From Aeromonas hydrophila subsp. hydrophila ATCC 7966 (GTDB taxonomy: Bacteria > Pseudomonadota > Gammaproteobacteria > Enterobacterales > Aeromonadaceae), in contig NC_008570.1 in assembly GCF_000014805.1 (NCBI RefSeq), positions 3,601,001 to 3,665,000 of the forward strand: a DNA stretch of 64,000 nt, read 5' to 3'. The translations under genes were made by a program, and so were the position numbers. Below the pieces are notes generated by a model. The model saw nothing but the letters and a program-made list of their open reading frames with translations, was not told where the DNA came from and did not search any database. Positions 45,184 to 53,843 of this stretch are shown piece after piece; the stretch's first letter is position 1, and every line of letters starts with the position of its first letter.

Positions 45184-46140
45184 ATGCAGCAAATTGTGTT
45201 TCTCGACAGCGATACCCTGGATACCGGCATCACCCTGCGCCACCCCGACTTTCCCCATCACTGGCAGAGCTACCCGAGCACGGCCCCCGAGCAGGTGGTG
45301 GAGCGGCTCAAAGACGCCAGCATCGCCATCATCAACAAGGTGCGCATCGGCGCCGCCGAGCTTGCCCGGCTGCCGGACCTGAAACTCATCGCGCTGGCCG
45401 CCACCGGCAGCGACAACGTGGATCTGGAGGCGTGCCGCGCCGCCAACGTCGGCGTCTGCAACATCCGCAACTACTCGGGCCCCTCGGTGCCGGAACACGC
45501 CATGGCGCTGATGCTGGCCCTGGCGCGCAACCTCTTCTGCTGGCGCCAGTCGCTGCTGGAGGGACGCTGGCAGCAGAGCGGCCAGTTCTGCTTCTTCGAT
45601 CACCACATCACGGATCTGCACGGCAAGCGGCTCGGCATCATCGGCAAGGGGACGCTCGGTCAGGCCCTCGGCGAGCGGGCCAGGGGGATCGGCATGGAGG
45701 TGCGTTACGCCCAGAGCCAGGTCGGCGCCAGCCACGACGAGGATCGGCTGCCGCTGGACGAGCTGCTGCAAAGCGCCGACGTCATCAGCCTGCACTGCCC
45801 GCTCACCCCCTATACCCGCAACCTGATTGGCGAGCGGGAGCTCGAGCTGATGAAGCCGGGCGCCCTGCTGATCAACGTCGGCCGCGGCGGTCTGGTGGAC
45901 GAAGAGGCCCTGCTGCGGGCACTGGCCAACGGCCGCCTCGGCGGCGCCGGTTTCGACGTGGCGAGCGTCGAGCCGCCGCCCCCCGACCACCCGCTGATGC
46001 AGGCGCTGCAGTACCCCCACTTCATCCTCACCCCCCACGTGGCCTGGGCCAGCGAGGAGTCGATGCAGCGCCTCGCCGATCAGCTGATCGACAACATCAA
46101 CGCCTTCGCCGAGGGGCGCCGCCAACACCGGCTGGTGTGA
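45184..46140 (+). CDS. D-2-hydroxyacid dehydrogenase (glycerate dehydrogenase-like)
   Basis: This 318-residue NAD(P)-dependent oxidoreductase acts on 2-hydroxy or 2-oxo acids. The start at 45184 follows AGGAGG. The dinucleotide motif is GIIGKGTLGQALG. Catalytic residues are present: Arg in LINVGRGGLVDE, Glu in DVASVEPP, and His in LTPHVAWAS. It resembles HprA/GhrB-type hydroxypyruvate or glyoxylate reductases, but the substrate is not set by sequence. A terminator follows. Confidence 0.9.
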   Translation: MQQIVFLDSDTLDTGITLRHPDFPHHWQSYPSTAPEQVVERLKDASIAIINKVRIGAAELARLPDLKLIALAATGSDNVDLEACRAANVGVCNIRNYSGPSVPEHAMALMLALARNLFCWRQSLLEGRWQQSGQFCFFDHHITDLHGKRLGIIGKGTLGQALGERARGIGMEVRYAQSQVGASHDEDRLPLDELLQSADVISLHCPLTPYTRNLIGERELELMKPGALLINVGRGGLVDEEALLRALANGRLGGAGFDVASVEPPPPDHPLMQALQYPHFILTPHVAWASEESMQRLADQLIDNINAFAEGRRQHRLV

Positions 46141-46160
46141 GCGACGCGCCGACCCAAACA

Positions 46161-46186
46161 AGAGAGGGGCCTGTCGGCCCCTCTCT
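46161..46186. terminator. Hairpin between convergent genes
   Basis: AGAGAGGGGCC and GGCCCCTCTCT with a TGTC loop. The T-run is weak (CATTG follows). It separates the dehydrogenase from the convergent glycine-zipper gene. Confidence 0.75.
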
Positions 46187-46201
46187 CATTGCTGGCAGCG
46201 A

Positions 46202-46672
46202 TCAATCATCGTCGTGCCATCTGTGTTTCTTGTGCTTTTTGTGTTTCTTGTGGTGCCTGTGCTCATCGTCGTAGTAACGATCATTGTTGCTCTTGTGGCC
46301 ATCGCCAGTCTTGGCACCGATGGCGGAGCCGCTGGCCCCGCCGACGCCGGCCCCGATCAGCTGACCCGTGCTGCCACCCACGCTCTTGCCGATGGCCGCG
46401 CCACCGAGCGCCCCGACGGCGCCACCGAGCGCCGCTTCATTTTTGTTGCCCTTGTTGGCCGTGGCGGCGCCACCGGCCGCACCGCCCAGTGCCGCCCCCA
46501 CCAGGGCGCCGGTATCACCGCCCAGCTCCTTGCCGATCATGGTGCCGGCCACGCCACCCGCACCGCCACCGAGGATGGTATTGAGTGTCTCCGAGGCCTG
46601 CACTACGCCGCTGACCAGCAGCAGTGAGCCCAGCAGGGCCAGGGCGCTCATGCCACGCTTGTTCATCTCCAT
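46202..46672 (-). CDS. Glycine-zipper protein with a His/Lys-rich tail
   Basis: This 156-residue exported protein has a signal peptide (cleavage near VQA, residue 26) and a long Gly/Ala repetitive region (about 33-122) with GxxxG zippers, seen in membrane-associating YMGG/Gly-zipper proteins. The tail (about 125-156) is highly unusual: clustered His and Lys between acidic residues (HRHHKKHKKHKKH, ending HDDD). Metal or polyanion binding is a guess. CAGGAG precedes the ATG. It is monocistronic. Confidence 0.8.
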   Translation of the reverse strand: MEMNKRGMSALALLGSLLLVSGVVQASETLNTILGGGAGGVAGTMIGKELGGDTGALVGAALGGAAGGAATANKGNKNEAALGGAVGALGGAAIGKSVGGSTGQLIGAGVGGASGSAIGAKTGDGHKSNNDRYYDDEHRHHKKHKKHKKHRWHDDD

Positions 46673-46881
46673 GGGGTACTCCTGTCAAACCTGATTAATT
46701 TCCCCGAACTATACGATTCCCGCCAAAGGGCGCCACTGTCGCAGGAGAGCGACACCGCCTCCCGCGCCGCCTTCGATGCCGTCCAATTCACACATAACAC
46801 ATTGAATTTTAATATTTAAATGACATCAGATGGAAATTGGACAGCGAGCGGTGCCGGGGCCCATCGATCAACAGTGGTCGC

Positions 46882-48435
46882 TTAGCCGTTATCCATATGA
46901 CAGGATCTGTCAGCACCCTGCTCCTGCCGGGTCTGCTCCGTCAAAGACCAGCCATCGCGCCCCAGCCGCTTGCTCCGATAGAGACACTCGTCGACCCGCT
47001 CGAACAGCAGCACACCGTCATCCGGGCTGTGAGCACCGCCCACGCTCAGGGTCACCGCCTCGCGAAACTCGCGCCACTGCTGATTGCGCACCCGCGCCAG
47101 CAGCCGACTCAACCCGGACTCCAGCTCGCTGCGCGGCCAGGGCAGCAGGGCGGCGAACTCGTCTCCCCCGATCCGGTAGACGCAGCCGCTACCCAGCTCC
47201 GCCACCAGCAGCTCGGCCACCCGACAGAGCACGCCGTCTCCCACCGTGTGCCCCCAGTTGTCATTGATGCGCTTGAAGTTGTCGACGTCGAACAGCAGCA
47301 GCCAGTGGGGTGTGGCGCTCTCCTCCAGCTCGCTGCGACGCTGGGTGAAGGCCCGCCGGTTCATGATGCCGGTGAGGGGGTCGTGCAGCAGAGCATCCTG
47401 CCCCTGCAGAAAGCTGGCCCGCACCTGGTCTATCTCGCTCAGGCTGCTGTGCACGAACCAGGTCTTCAGCTGACAGGGTGTCTGGGTCGGATCCCGCACT
47501 ATGCCGGTCAGCGAGCCGGCCACCAGCGCCTGCTCCTGATTGAACACCCGCACCAGAAAGTTGATGCTGCAAAACCAGATGGCAAACAGCGAGAGCAGTG
47601 GCAACACCACCATCAGCAGGGCCTCCTCGAGGCCGTCGTGAAACAGCTCGGGCGGCAGATAGATGTTGAGATCCCAGTCGATCCCCTCCAGCTCCCGACG
47701 CAGATGGCGGCCATGCCAGATCACCTCCAGTCCGCTACCCACCACGCCCGCCGTGGTCACTGGCGGCTGATAGAGCGCCATGTTGCAGCCCACCACCAGC
47801 TGCTCTCCCCCCCGCGAGCTGATGTAGATGGCCGCCTGGTTGCGACCCATGGCACGCTGCAGTGCCTGCTGGATGGCGTTGAACGACATGTCGACCATCA
47901 GCAGGCCGAGCAGCTGACCATCCAGCCCCTTTACCCGCTTGATAAGGGTCAGGATCTGCTTGTCCGAGCCGTACTCCTGATAGGGACCCAACCAGATGAG
48001 CTCATCCCCCGGCATTGACAGCGCCCGATACCAGGGCCGGCTGGCGGCACGATACTCGACCGGCTGCTGCCAGGCCGGGTAACTGCTGATGCGGTCCGTT
48101 TGCGGGTGGTAGAAGTAGATGTAGTGGCTGTCGCGCTTGATCTGGTGGGCAATGGCCCAGAGCGGGTTGTCGGCCGGCTCGCCGCGGGCGATTGCAGCCT
48201 TGTCCAGCGACGCCTCCAGCACCGCCAGCTGACGCTGATTGGCCAGCACCAGTTCGTGGATCAGGGCCGCATCGAGGGAAGAGAGCATGTGGCCGTAGCC
48301 GGCCACCGTCTTGTCGATGCTGCGCAGATAGCTGGCCGTCGCCAGGGCCAGGGTCACCACCAGCACCAGGGTGCCCAGCAGCAGAGTCAACGAGGTCAAC
48401 AGGTAGTAACGCCGACTAATCAACCATTGGATCAT
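46882..48435 (-). CDS. Membrane diguanylate cyclase with Cache-type sensor
   Basis: This 517-residue protein has TM1 near 9-31, a periplasmic dCache-like sensor (about 40-270, with SRPWYRALSMPGDELIWLGPYQ), TM2 near 273-300 and a cytoplasmic GGDEF domain. The active-site motif is intact (RIGGDEFAALLP), so c-di-GMP synthesis is expected. The inhibitory I-site RxxD is absent: the residues before the motif are LGSG. A GTG at 48441 is an alternative start. It lies between a glycine-zipper gene and a nitroreductase, which faces the other way. Confidence 0.93.
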   Translation of the reverse strand: MIQWLISRRYYLLTSLTLLLGTLVLVVTLALATASYLRSIDKTVAGYGHMLSSLDAALIHELVLANQRQLAVLEASLDKAAIARGEPADNPLWAIAHQIKRDSHYIYFYHPQTDRISSYPAWQQPVEYRAASRPWYRALSMPGDELIWLGPYQEYGSDKQILTLIKRVKGLDGQLLGLLMVDMSFNAIQQALQRAMGRNQAAIYISSRGGEQLVVGCNMALYQPPVTTAGVVGSGLEVIWHGRHLRRELEGIDWDLNIYLPPELFHDGLEEALLMVVLPLLSLFAIWFCSINFLVRVFNQEQALVAGSLTGIVRDPTQTPCQLKTWFVHSSLSEIDQVRASFLQGQDALLHDPLTGIMNRRAFTQRRSELEESATPHWLLLFDVDNFKRINDNWGHTVGDGVLCRVAELLVAELGSGCVYRIGGDEFAALLPWPRSELESGLSRLLARVRNQQWREFREAVTLSVGGAHSPDDGVLLFERVDECLYRSKRLGRDGWSLTEQTRQEQGADRSCHMDNG

Positions 48436-48723
48436 CAACACCCCGCAAAAAATTCTGTAATGCGAGGATTCTATGGCGGCCGAATAGAATCATTCATTGA
48501 TTAAAATCAGCCGCCCTCCGGCTAACTGACAAAAAACATATAAACGTGATACTGCTCATCCATGCCGTGGATATGTATATCAACAAAAAGTAAAAACAGT
48601 GACCACTGTGCGTTGACGGCTAACCAGGAAGGGGGTGTTATAGTCTATAGCTTGAACAATCGGAGCCGGATGGCCTTGCCAAGGACCACCAAAGACGATT
48701 CCCTGTCAAACAAAGGAGATGTT

Positions 48724-49326
48724 ATGAGCAGTCCGTTTATCGAACAGATCAAAGTACGTCGTACCATCTATGCCCTGGGTGACCAGGTTTCCCATACGCC
48801 GGAGCAGCTGACCACTCTCATCCAGAATGCCATCAAGCACAGCCCCTCCTCGTTCAACTCCCAGAGCTCTCGCGCCGTCATCCTGTTTGGCGCCCAGCAC
48901 CACAAGCTGTGGGACATCGTCAAGGCGGAGCTGAAGAAGATAGTGCCGCCGGAAGCCTATCCCCAGAGCGAAGCCAAGGTGGACGGCAGTTTCCGCGCAG
49001 GTTTCGGCACCGTGCTCTTCTTCGAGGACACCGACGTCATCAAGGATCTGCAGCAAAAATTCGCCCTCTACGCCGACAACTTCCCCATCTGGTCGGAACA
49101 TGCCACCGGCATTGCCCAGTTTGCGGTCTGGACCACCCTGGCCCAGGAGAAGATCGGCGCGTCCCTGCAGCACTACAACCCGCTCATCGACCAGGCGGTA
49201 CACAAAGAGTGGAACCTGCCCGCCAGCTGGCTGCTGCGCGCCCAGATGCCCTTTGGCAGCATCAAGCAACCGGCCGGTGACAAGACCTTCATGGACGACG
49301 CCGCGCGTTTTCGCGTGTTCAAATAA
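48724..49326 (+). CDS. Nitroreductase-family flavoprotein
   Basis: This 200-residue FMN enzyme belongs to the nitroreductase family, the small Hbn1/CinD-like branch. The FMN-binding start RRTIYALGD (about 11-19) and the NSQSSRAVILFG stretch fit. AAGGAG precedes the ATG at 48724. A frame extending to 48562 is not homologous. The physiological electron acceptor is unknown. It is monocistronic, ended by a terminator. Confidence 0.88.
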   Translation: MSSPFIEQIKVRRTIYALGDQVSHTPEQLTTLIQNAIKHSPSSFNSQSSRAVILFGAQHHKLWDIVKAELKKIVPPEAYPQSEAKVDGSFRAGFGTVLFFEDTDVIKDLQQKFALYADNFPIWSEHATGIAQFAVWTTLAQEKIGASLQHYNPLIDQAVHKEWNLPASWLLRAQMPFGSIKQPAGDKTFMDDAARFRVFK

Positions 49327-49345
49327 GCGCATCGTCCACCACCCA

Positions 49346-49370
49346 AGCCCCCGCTCGACGGGGGCTTTTT
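49346..49370 (+). terminator. Nitroreductase terminator
   Basis: AGCCCCC and GGGGGCT with a 7-base loop, followed by TTTTTG. It lies between convergent genes. Confidence 0.88.
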
Positions 49371-49374
49371 GTTG

Positions 49375-50025
49375 TCAGGCCAGCAGCGTCAGCTGCAAAC
49401 CCGACACCTCCTCCACCACGCTCACCTGGCGCCAGTCCTGGATCAGGGCACTGATGTTCGGATCCAGCCGCTGCCTGCCCCCCACCTGTACCACGCGGCA
49501 ACCCGCCCGCAGCGCACTGGTGATGCCGGCCGGCGCATCCTCGAACACCAGGCAATCGGCCGCCGCCAGCCCCAGACGCTCGGCCGCCAGCAGGTAGGGC
49601 TCGGGATCCGGCTTGCCATGCACCACATCCTCGGCCCCCACCAGCAGGGCGGGCAACGGCAGAGCGGCACTGCGCAATCGATGACGGGCCACCCGCTGAC
49701 TGGCGGAGGTCACCAGCGCCCAGCGCTCGCTTGGCAAACCTGCCAGCAGAGCTCGGGCCCCGGCGATGGCCTCCGCCTGGCCGGTGTGGTTGATCTCCAG
49801 CTCGTCGAGCAGGGCCACCTCCTGCGCCATGTCCAGTTGCGGGGCCAGGGCACGGAGCACCTCTCGCGAGCGCACCCCGTGGCACATGGCCAGCACCGGC
49901 TCGGGCGCCAGCTGATGACGGCGGCACCAGAGCCGCCATACCGTCTCCACTTCGCCGGTGGAGTGCACCAGGGTGCCATCCATGTCCAGCAGCAGGGCTC
50001 TGGCCCGCAGCACAAGCCGGCTCAT
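49375..50025 (-). CDS. HAD-family sugar phosphatase (YfbT/HxpA-like)
   Basis: This 216-residue HAD-IA phosphatase has motif I LLDMDGTLV with both catalytic Asp residues, a C1 cap (about 20-85), Thr/Ser motif II near VTSASQR, Lys in GKPDPEPYLLAAE, and the acidic motif IV VFEDAPAGI. These features fit a sugar or hexitol phosphatase of the YfbT/YniC type. The ATG overlaps the stop of the upstream 81-residue protein gene by four bases. Confidence 0.9.
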   Translation of the reverse strand: MSRLVLRARALLLDMDGTLVHSTGEVETVWRLWCRRHQLAPEPVLAMCHGVRSREVLRALAPQLDMAQEVALLDELEINHTGQAEAIAGARALLAGLPSERWALVTSASQRVARHRLRSAALPLPALLVGAEDVVHGKPDPEPYLLAAERLGLAAADCLVFEDAPAGITSALRAGCRVVQVGGRQRLDPNISALIQDWRQVSVVEEVSGLQLTLLA

Positions 50026-50267
50026 GCGCCGACTCCCGCGAGGCCTGGTTCGCTCCCCGCCAGAATGTCGCCGAAGGCCCGCCGCTGGGCCGCCTGTTCA
50101 TAGCAGGCCAGCGCCTGTTCGGCATTGCTCGCCCAGACTTGCAAGGGGCCGACCGCAAAGCCCTGCTGCAACAGGCTGGTCAGCAGCTCTCCCGTCTCCG
50201 GCGCAGCCAGCGGCTGGGCCAGCACCAGGGTTCCCTTGATCAAAAACAGATAGCGTTCGGCAGGCAT
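50022..50267 (-). CDS. Small protein of unknown function upstream of the HAD phosphatase
   Basis: I do not recognise this 81-residue protein. AAGGAG precedes its ATG, and it overlaps the phosphatase start as ATGA, which supports a real, translationally coupled gene. The sequence has YLFLIKGTLVLAQPL at the N-terminus and otherwise shows mixed helix and strand character, without signal peptide or membrane helix. Confidence 0.65.
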   Translation of the reverse strand: MPAERYLFLIKGTLVLAQPLAAPETGELLTSLLQQGFAVGPLQVWASNAEQALACYEQAAQRRAFGDILAGSEPGLAGVGA

Positions 50268-50384
50268 GAGATGACTCCTTGTGACGGTTCGGATGGGGCC
50301 AATGGGGCCCGCTACCAGACCATTAGAACAAGGCGGTTAGATAATTTATAATCACAAAATGGCCACTTTAGATAACCACATGGA

Positions 50385-51293
50385 ATGAAATTCGATCTGA
50401 AGCAACTGCAGGCATTCGTCACCCTGGCCGACACCGCCAACTACCGGGAGGCCGCCAACCGGCTGTTCATCACCCAGCCGGCGCTCACCAAGCAGATCCA
50501 GGGGCTGGAGCAGACTCTCGGCAGTACCCTGTTCAACCGGGGTCGCCACGGCGCCGAACTGACCGCCATCGGCGCCCAGCTGCTCACCCAGGCGAGCGCC
50601 CTGGTCGAACACGGCAAGGGCTTTGAACGCCATGCCATGGCGTTGGCCAGCGGCATCGCCGGGCGCCTCAAGATTGGTTTCGGTCTGTCGAGCTTCGCGC
50701 TGGCACCGGCACTGGTGGCCAGCTTCAAGCAGCAGGTGCCCGAGGTGATGGTGCATCTGCAGGACATGACCTCCGCCATCCAGCAGGAGCGGCTGCTGTC
50801 GGGCCAGCTGCAGCTCGGCTTCATGCGCCGGCCCCAGGCGCCACAGTTGCAGGAGCACAGACTGCTGACCGATCGGCTGGTGCTGGCGGTGCCGACCCTG
50901 ATGACCCGGCCGGATCCGGCCGCCTTCGATGTGGAGCAGGCGCTGGCCAGCCAGCCCTTGCTGCAGATGGTCGGTCACCGTTGCCCCGGCCTCAGCCAGC
51001 AGATCGCCGGCTTCCTCGGCGCCAACCGGCTGACCGGCATGATCCAGGAGGCGGAGGATATCCAGACCCTGGTGGCGCTGGTGGCTGCCGGCATCGGCAA
51101 CGCCATCCTGCCGCGCAGCGTCAGCTTCATCGCCGGCCCGGACGTCACCCTCTACCCCTTGTCCGGCCCCTGCTCCGAGTGGGAGATAAGCCTGGTGTGG
51201 AACCCGGAATTTGCCGATCCCATTCGCGATCGCTTCGTGCAGCTGGTCATCGATGCCCACCCGGCGCCGCAACCAGCAATGCCGGATCGCTGA
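50385..51293 (+). CDS. LysR-family transcriptional regulator
   Basis: The 302-residue protein has an N-terminal winged helix (LKQLQAFVTLADTANYREAANRLFIT at positions about 5-30) and a substrate-binding-like C-terminal domain. It is divergent from the small-protein/HAD pair across 117 AT-rich bp, so control of that pair and of itself is likely. The effector is unknown. The sequence resembles the CbbR/YwbI/AmpR-type branch only generally. Confidence 0.9.
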   Translation: MKFDLKQLQAFVTLADTANYREAANRLFITQPALTKQIQGLEQTLGSTLFNRGRHGAELTAIGAQLLTQASALVEHGKGFERHAMALASGIAGRLKIGFGLSSFALAPALVASFKQQVPEVMVHLQDMTSAIQQERLLSGQLQLGFMRRPQAPQLQEHRLLTDRLVLAVPTLMTRPDPAAFDVEQALASQPLLQMVGHRCPGLSQQIAGFLGANRLTGMIQEAEDIQTLVALVAAGIGNAILPRSVSFIAGPDVTLYPLSGPCSEWEISLVWNPEFADPIRDRFVQLVIDAHPAPQPAMPDR

Positions 51294-51364
51294 TGCGGCC
51301 GGTTCAGGGAGTCGATATCAGGGGACAGGCGAGGTATCGCCATGGGGAGTGTGGCAATCGAGTA

Positions 51365-52321
51365 TCAGGCGGCCGGCAGCGCGCTGCAGCTGACGCAGTG
51401 GCAGCGATTCTTGCCCCCCTGCTTGGCCAGATAGAGCGCCATGTCGGCGGCGGTCAGCAGCTCCTCTTCCGAGACGCGGGCCTGCTGCGGCAACAGGGTG
51501 GCGATGCCGACGCTGGCGCTGAGTCTAAGTCCATCCGCCCCCGGGATCAGCAACTCGCCGATGCCGACGCGAATGGCCTCCCCCATGCGGGAGGCGGCCT
51601 CGTCCCCTGTGTTGCCGAGGATCAGGGCAAATTCGTCGCCGCCGAAGCGGCACGGCAGATCGGTGGCCCGCTGGCAGAAGGTGCTCAGCAGCTGACCCAC
51701 CTGCTGCAAGAAACCGTCCCCGACCTGATGGCCGAAGTGGTCGTTGCACAGCTTGAAGTTGTCCAGATCCAGCATGATGAAGGAGATGGGGGTCTGTTCG
51801 CGCATGCTGCGCCGCCACTCGTTGTGCAGAAAGCTGTTGAACAGCCGCCGGTTCGCCAGCCCGGTCAGCGGGTCGTGCAGGGAGAGGTAGGCCATGTCCA
51901 GCTCCTGCAGCTTGCGCTCGGTGACGTTGATGTGGCTGATGGTGTAGAACTCGACCTCGATACCGGGGATGGCGGAGACCCGCATCATGAACCAGCGCTG
52001 GGTATCCGGGCTGTGACAGGGGTACTCCAGATGAAAGTGCTGCTGCTCGTGGCGCAGTACCCGCCGGATCCCCTCGGCCGCCATCTGGGCCAGCGGCTCC
52101 ACCGAGTTGTCGCACACCCTCAGATAGTTGACGCCCAACCAGTCGTACCCCTCCGGCATGCCGTTCTGTTCGGCGAAACTATTCCAGGCGAGGTTGGTGT
52201 AGTGGATGACGCCATCCCGATCGATCACCGAGATCTGCTCCTCCAGCGAATTGAGCAATGCAGACAGGTATTGCGCCCGATCGGAGAAGTGAAACAGTGA
52301 TCCCTGAAAATAGTCCGCCAT
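51365..52321 (-). CDS. Cytoplasmic PAS-GGDEF diguanylate cyclase
   Basis: The start at 52321 follows GAGGAG and gives 318 residues. An in-frame extension to 52438 is not conserved-looking. A PAS domain occupies about 15-130 (SLEEQISVIDRDGVIHYTNLAW), with no membrane segment. The GGDEF domain is intact (RFGGDEFALIL) and the product-inhibition site R-A-T-D lies exactly five residues before it, so feedback control by c-di-GMP is predicted. It is convergent with the LysR gene. Confidence 0.93.
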   Translation of the reverse strand: MADYFQGSLFHFSDRAQYLSALLNSLEEQISVIDRDGVIHYTNLAWNSFAEQNGMPEGYDWLGVNYLRVCDNSVEPLAQMAAEGIRRVLRHEQQHFHLEYPCHSPDTQRWFMMRVSAIPGIEVEFYTISHINVTERKLQELDMAYLSLHDPLTGLANRRLFNSFLHNEWRRSMREQTPISFIMLDLDNFKLCNDHFGHQVGDGFLQQVGQLLSTFCQRATDLPCRFGGDEFALILGNTGDEAASRMGEAIRVGIGELLIPGADGLRLSASVGIATLLPQQARVSEEELLTAADMALYLAKQGGKNRCHCVSCSALPAA

Positions 52322-52482
52322 GACCCTGCTCCTCACCCAACAACGACGTACCGCACCTGCCGCAACCACCAGCATAATGCCGGTGTTCCCTCCATGACGA
52401 AGGGGCATCGGCGGCCATGGCCCGCCCCCGGCCTGCAAGATAAAGATAGATGATCAACCACTTGCACCGGCCCCATCCCTCG

Positions 52483-53127
52483 TTAGTGGCCGCACCACTG
52501 GCTTTCACAAGGAATCCCGTTCCCTCGTCCTCTGCCGTCCATCTTGGTATTGGGGCAGTTTTGCAAAAACCAGGTCGCCTCCTCGCAGGAGGTCATCTGG
52601 GAGCAATACTGCCGACCGTCGCACTGACGGACGAAAGTGGGCGTCGCCTGCGGGCTGTCTGTGCTGTCTGCCTCCTGCTGACTGAAAGAAGAGCTTGGCG
52701 AAGGCGAGACCGACTCGGCCGAGAAGCGGGAGTAAATGGAGAAAATCCCGGCCAGCACCAGCAGCGGGATCAGCTTGCCGCGCCAGTTGCTGCGGCGCCG
52801 ATAGACGGGGCGCGGGCGTGCCCTGGCGGGCAGAGGCCGCTCCCCGGTCACAGCCTGTCTGCCCACAGAAGGCGCTGGTTGGGCGCCTGCCAGCGACAGC
52901 GGCCGATCCACAAAGAACACCTGCTCGGCCCTGGGTTTGCCATCCTGGCCGCTGCCAAGCTGATAGGAGACCCGCTCGCCAATCTTGGGCAGCGAGCCAT
53001 CTGACTGCAGCGCCGAGATATGCACGAACAGCTCGGCTCCTTTTGGCTCGCCATCCCCCTGATCGGGGGCGATAAAACCAAAGCCGCGCGCCTCGTTCCA
53101 GCGCACGATCCGTCCCTGATAACGCAT
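52483..53127 (-). CDS. Cold-shock domain / TM / Excalibur-like fusion protein
   Basis: This 214-residue protein combines an N-terminal cold-shock domain (RNA-binding motifs RGFGFIAPDQ and FVHIS, about 3-70), a basic Pro/Arg-rich linker, one TM helix at about 118-132 (LIPLLVLAGIFSIYS), a Ser-rich stretch, and a C-terminal Cys-rich Excalibur-like motif with KMDGRGRGNGIPCE. An RNA-binding N-terminus would be cytoplasmic and the Excalibur part periplasmic. Calcium binding is inferred from the family motif. Confidence 0.84.
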   Translation of the reverse strand: MRYQGRIVRWNEARGFGFIAPDQGDGEPKGAELFVHISALQSDGSLPKIGERVSYQLGSGQDGKPRAEQVFFVDRPLSLAGAQPAPSVGRQAVTGERPLPARARPRPVYRRRSNWRGKLIPLLVLAGIFSIYSRFSAESVSPSPSSSFSQQEADSTDSPQATPTFVRQCDGRQYCSQMTSCEEATWFLQNCPNTKMDGRGRGNGIPCESQWCGH

Positions 53128-53243
53128 GCCCTCATCCTTGTGGCCATCGATGCTCGCTTCATGTTGCCCAAAATGGCTGCGGCCCGACAGGGGGCCGCAG
53201 ACAAAATGTCAAAACAGTGAGCAAGCTCCGCCTGCGGACGGGA

Positions 53244-53810
53244 TCAGGCCAGCTGGGCCACCTTGCAGACCTCGGCGATGCGGCCGAGCATCCGCAGCGA
53301 AGCATGGTGCTCATTGGCATCCGCCGCCGCGCAGGCATCCTCCAGGATGGTGATGGCGTAATCCCGATCATGCCCCTCCCGCGCCGCCGCCTGAATGGCC
53401 CAGCTGGTACTCACCCCGCACAGATAGAGGTGCTCGATGTGGTTAGCCCGCAGCGCCGGCTCCAGCGCAGTGCCGTAGAAGGGGCTGACCCTGGGCTTGG
53501 TCAGCACCAGATCGCCCGGCTGCACGTCGAGGTCGGCGTGAAAGTCGGTACCGCTATCGCCAAGCGACAGCGCCCCGAACTGGTGAGCCCGGCCAAACAT
53601 GGGCGAGCCCTTGGGTTGCAGCAGATAGTGCGGGTCAAAACCCACCTTGATCAGCACCACCAGCCAGCCGTGGGCGCGGGCATGGGCCAGCGCCTGATTG
53701 GCGTGCGCGATGGCGTCCTGTTCCAGCACATGGGCCGCCGAGGCGGCGATGCGCCCATCCGGGTGGGCGATGTCGTTGATGAAATCGATCACCAGCAATG
53801 CCTTGTTCAT
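53244..53810 (-). CDS. Isochorismatase-fold hydrolase lacking the usual cysteine
   Basis: This 188-residue protein has Asp9 (VIDFINDI), Lys105 (LTKPRVS) and the third-motif loop CGVSTSWAIQAAA. In cysteine hydrolases the nucleophile sits at the position of Ala138 here, so Cys is replaced. Such Cys-less members may be vinyl-ether hydrolases or use another mechanism. It follows ubiF by 33 bp and may be co-transcribed with it. Confidence 0.82.
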   Translation of the reverse strand: MNKALLVIDFINDIAHPDGRIAASAAHVLEQDAIAHANQALAHARAHGWLVVLIKVGFDPHYLLQPKGSPMFGRAHQFGALSLGDSGTDFHADLDVQPGDLVLTKPRVSPFYGTALEPALRANHIEHLYLCGVSTSWAIQAAAREGHDRDYAITILEDACAAADANEHHASLRMLGRIAEVCKVAQLA

Positions 53811-53843
53811 GCTGCCTGCTCCCTCATGATGGCGCCGCGCGCC

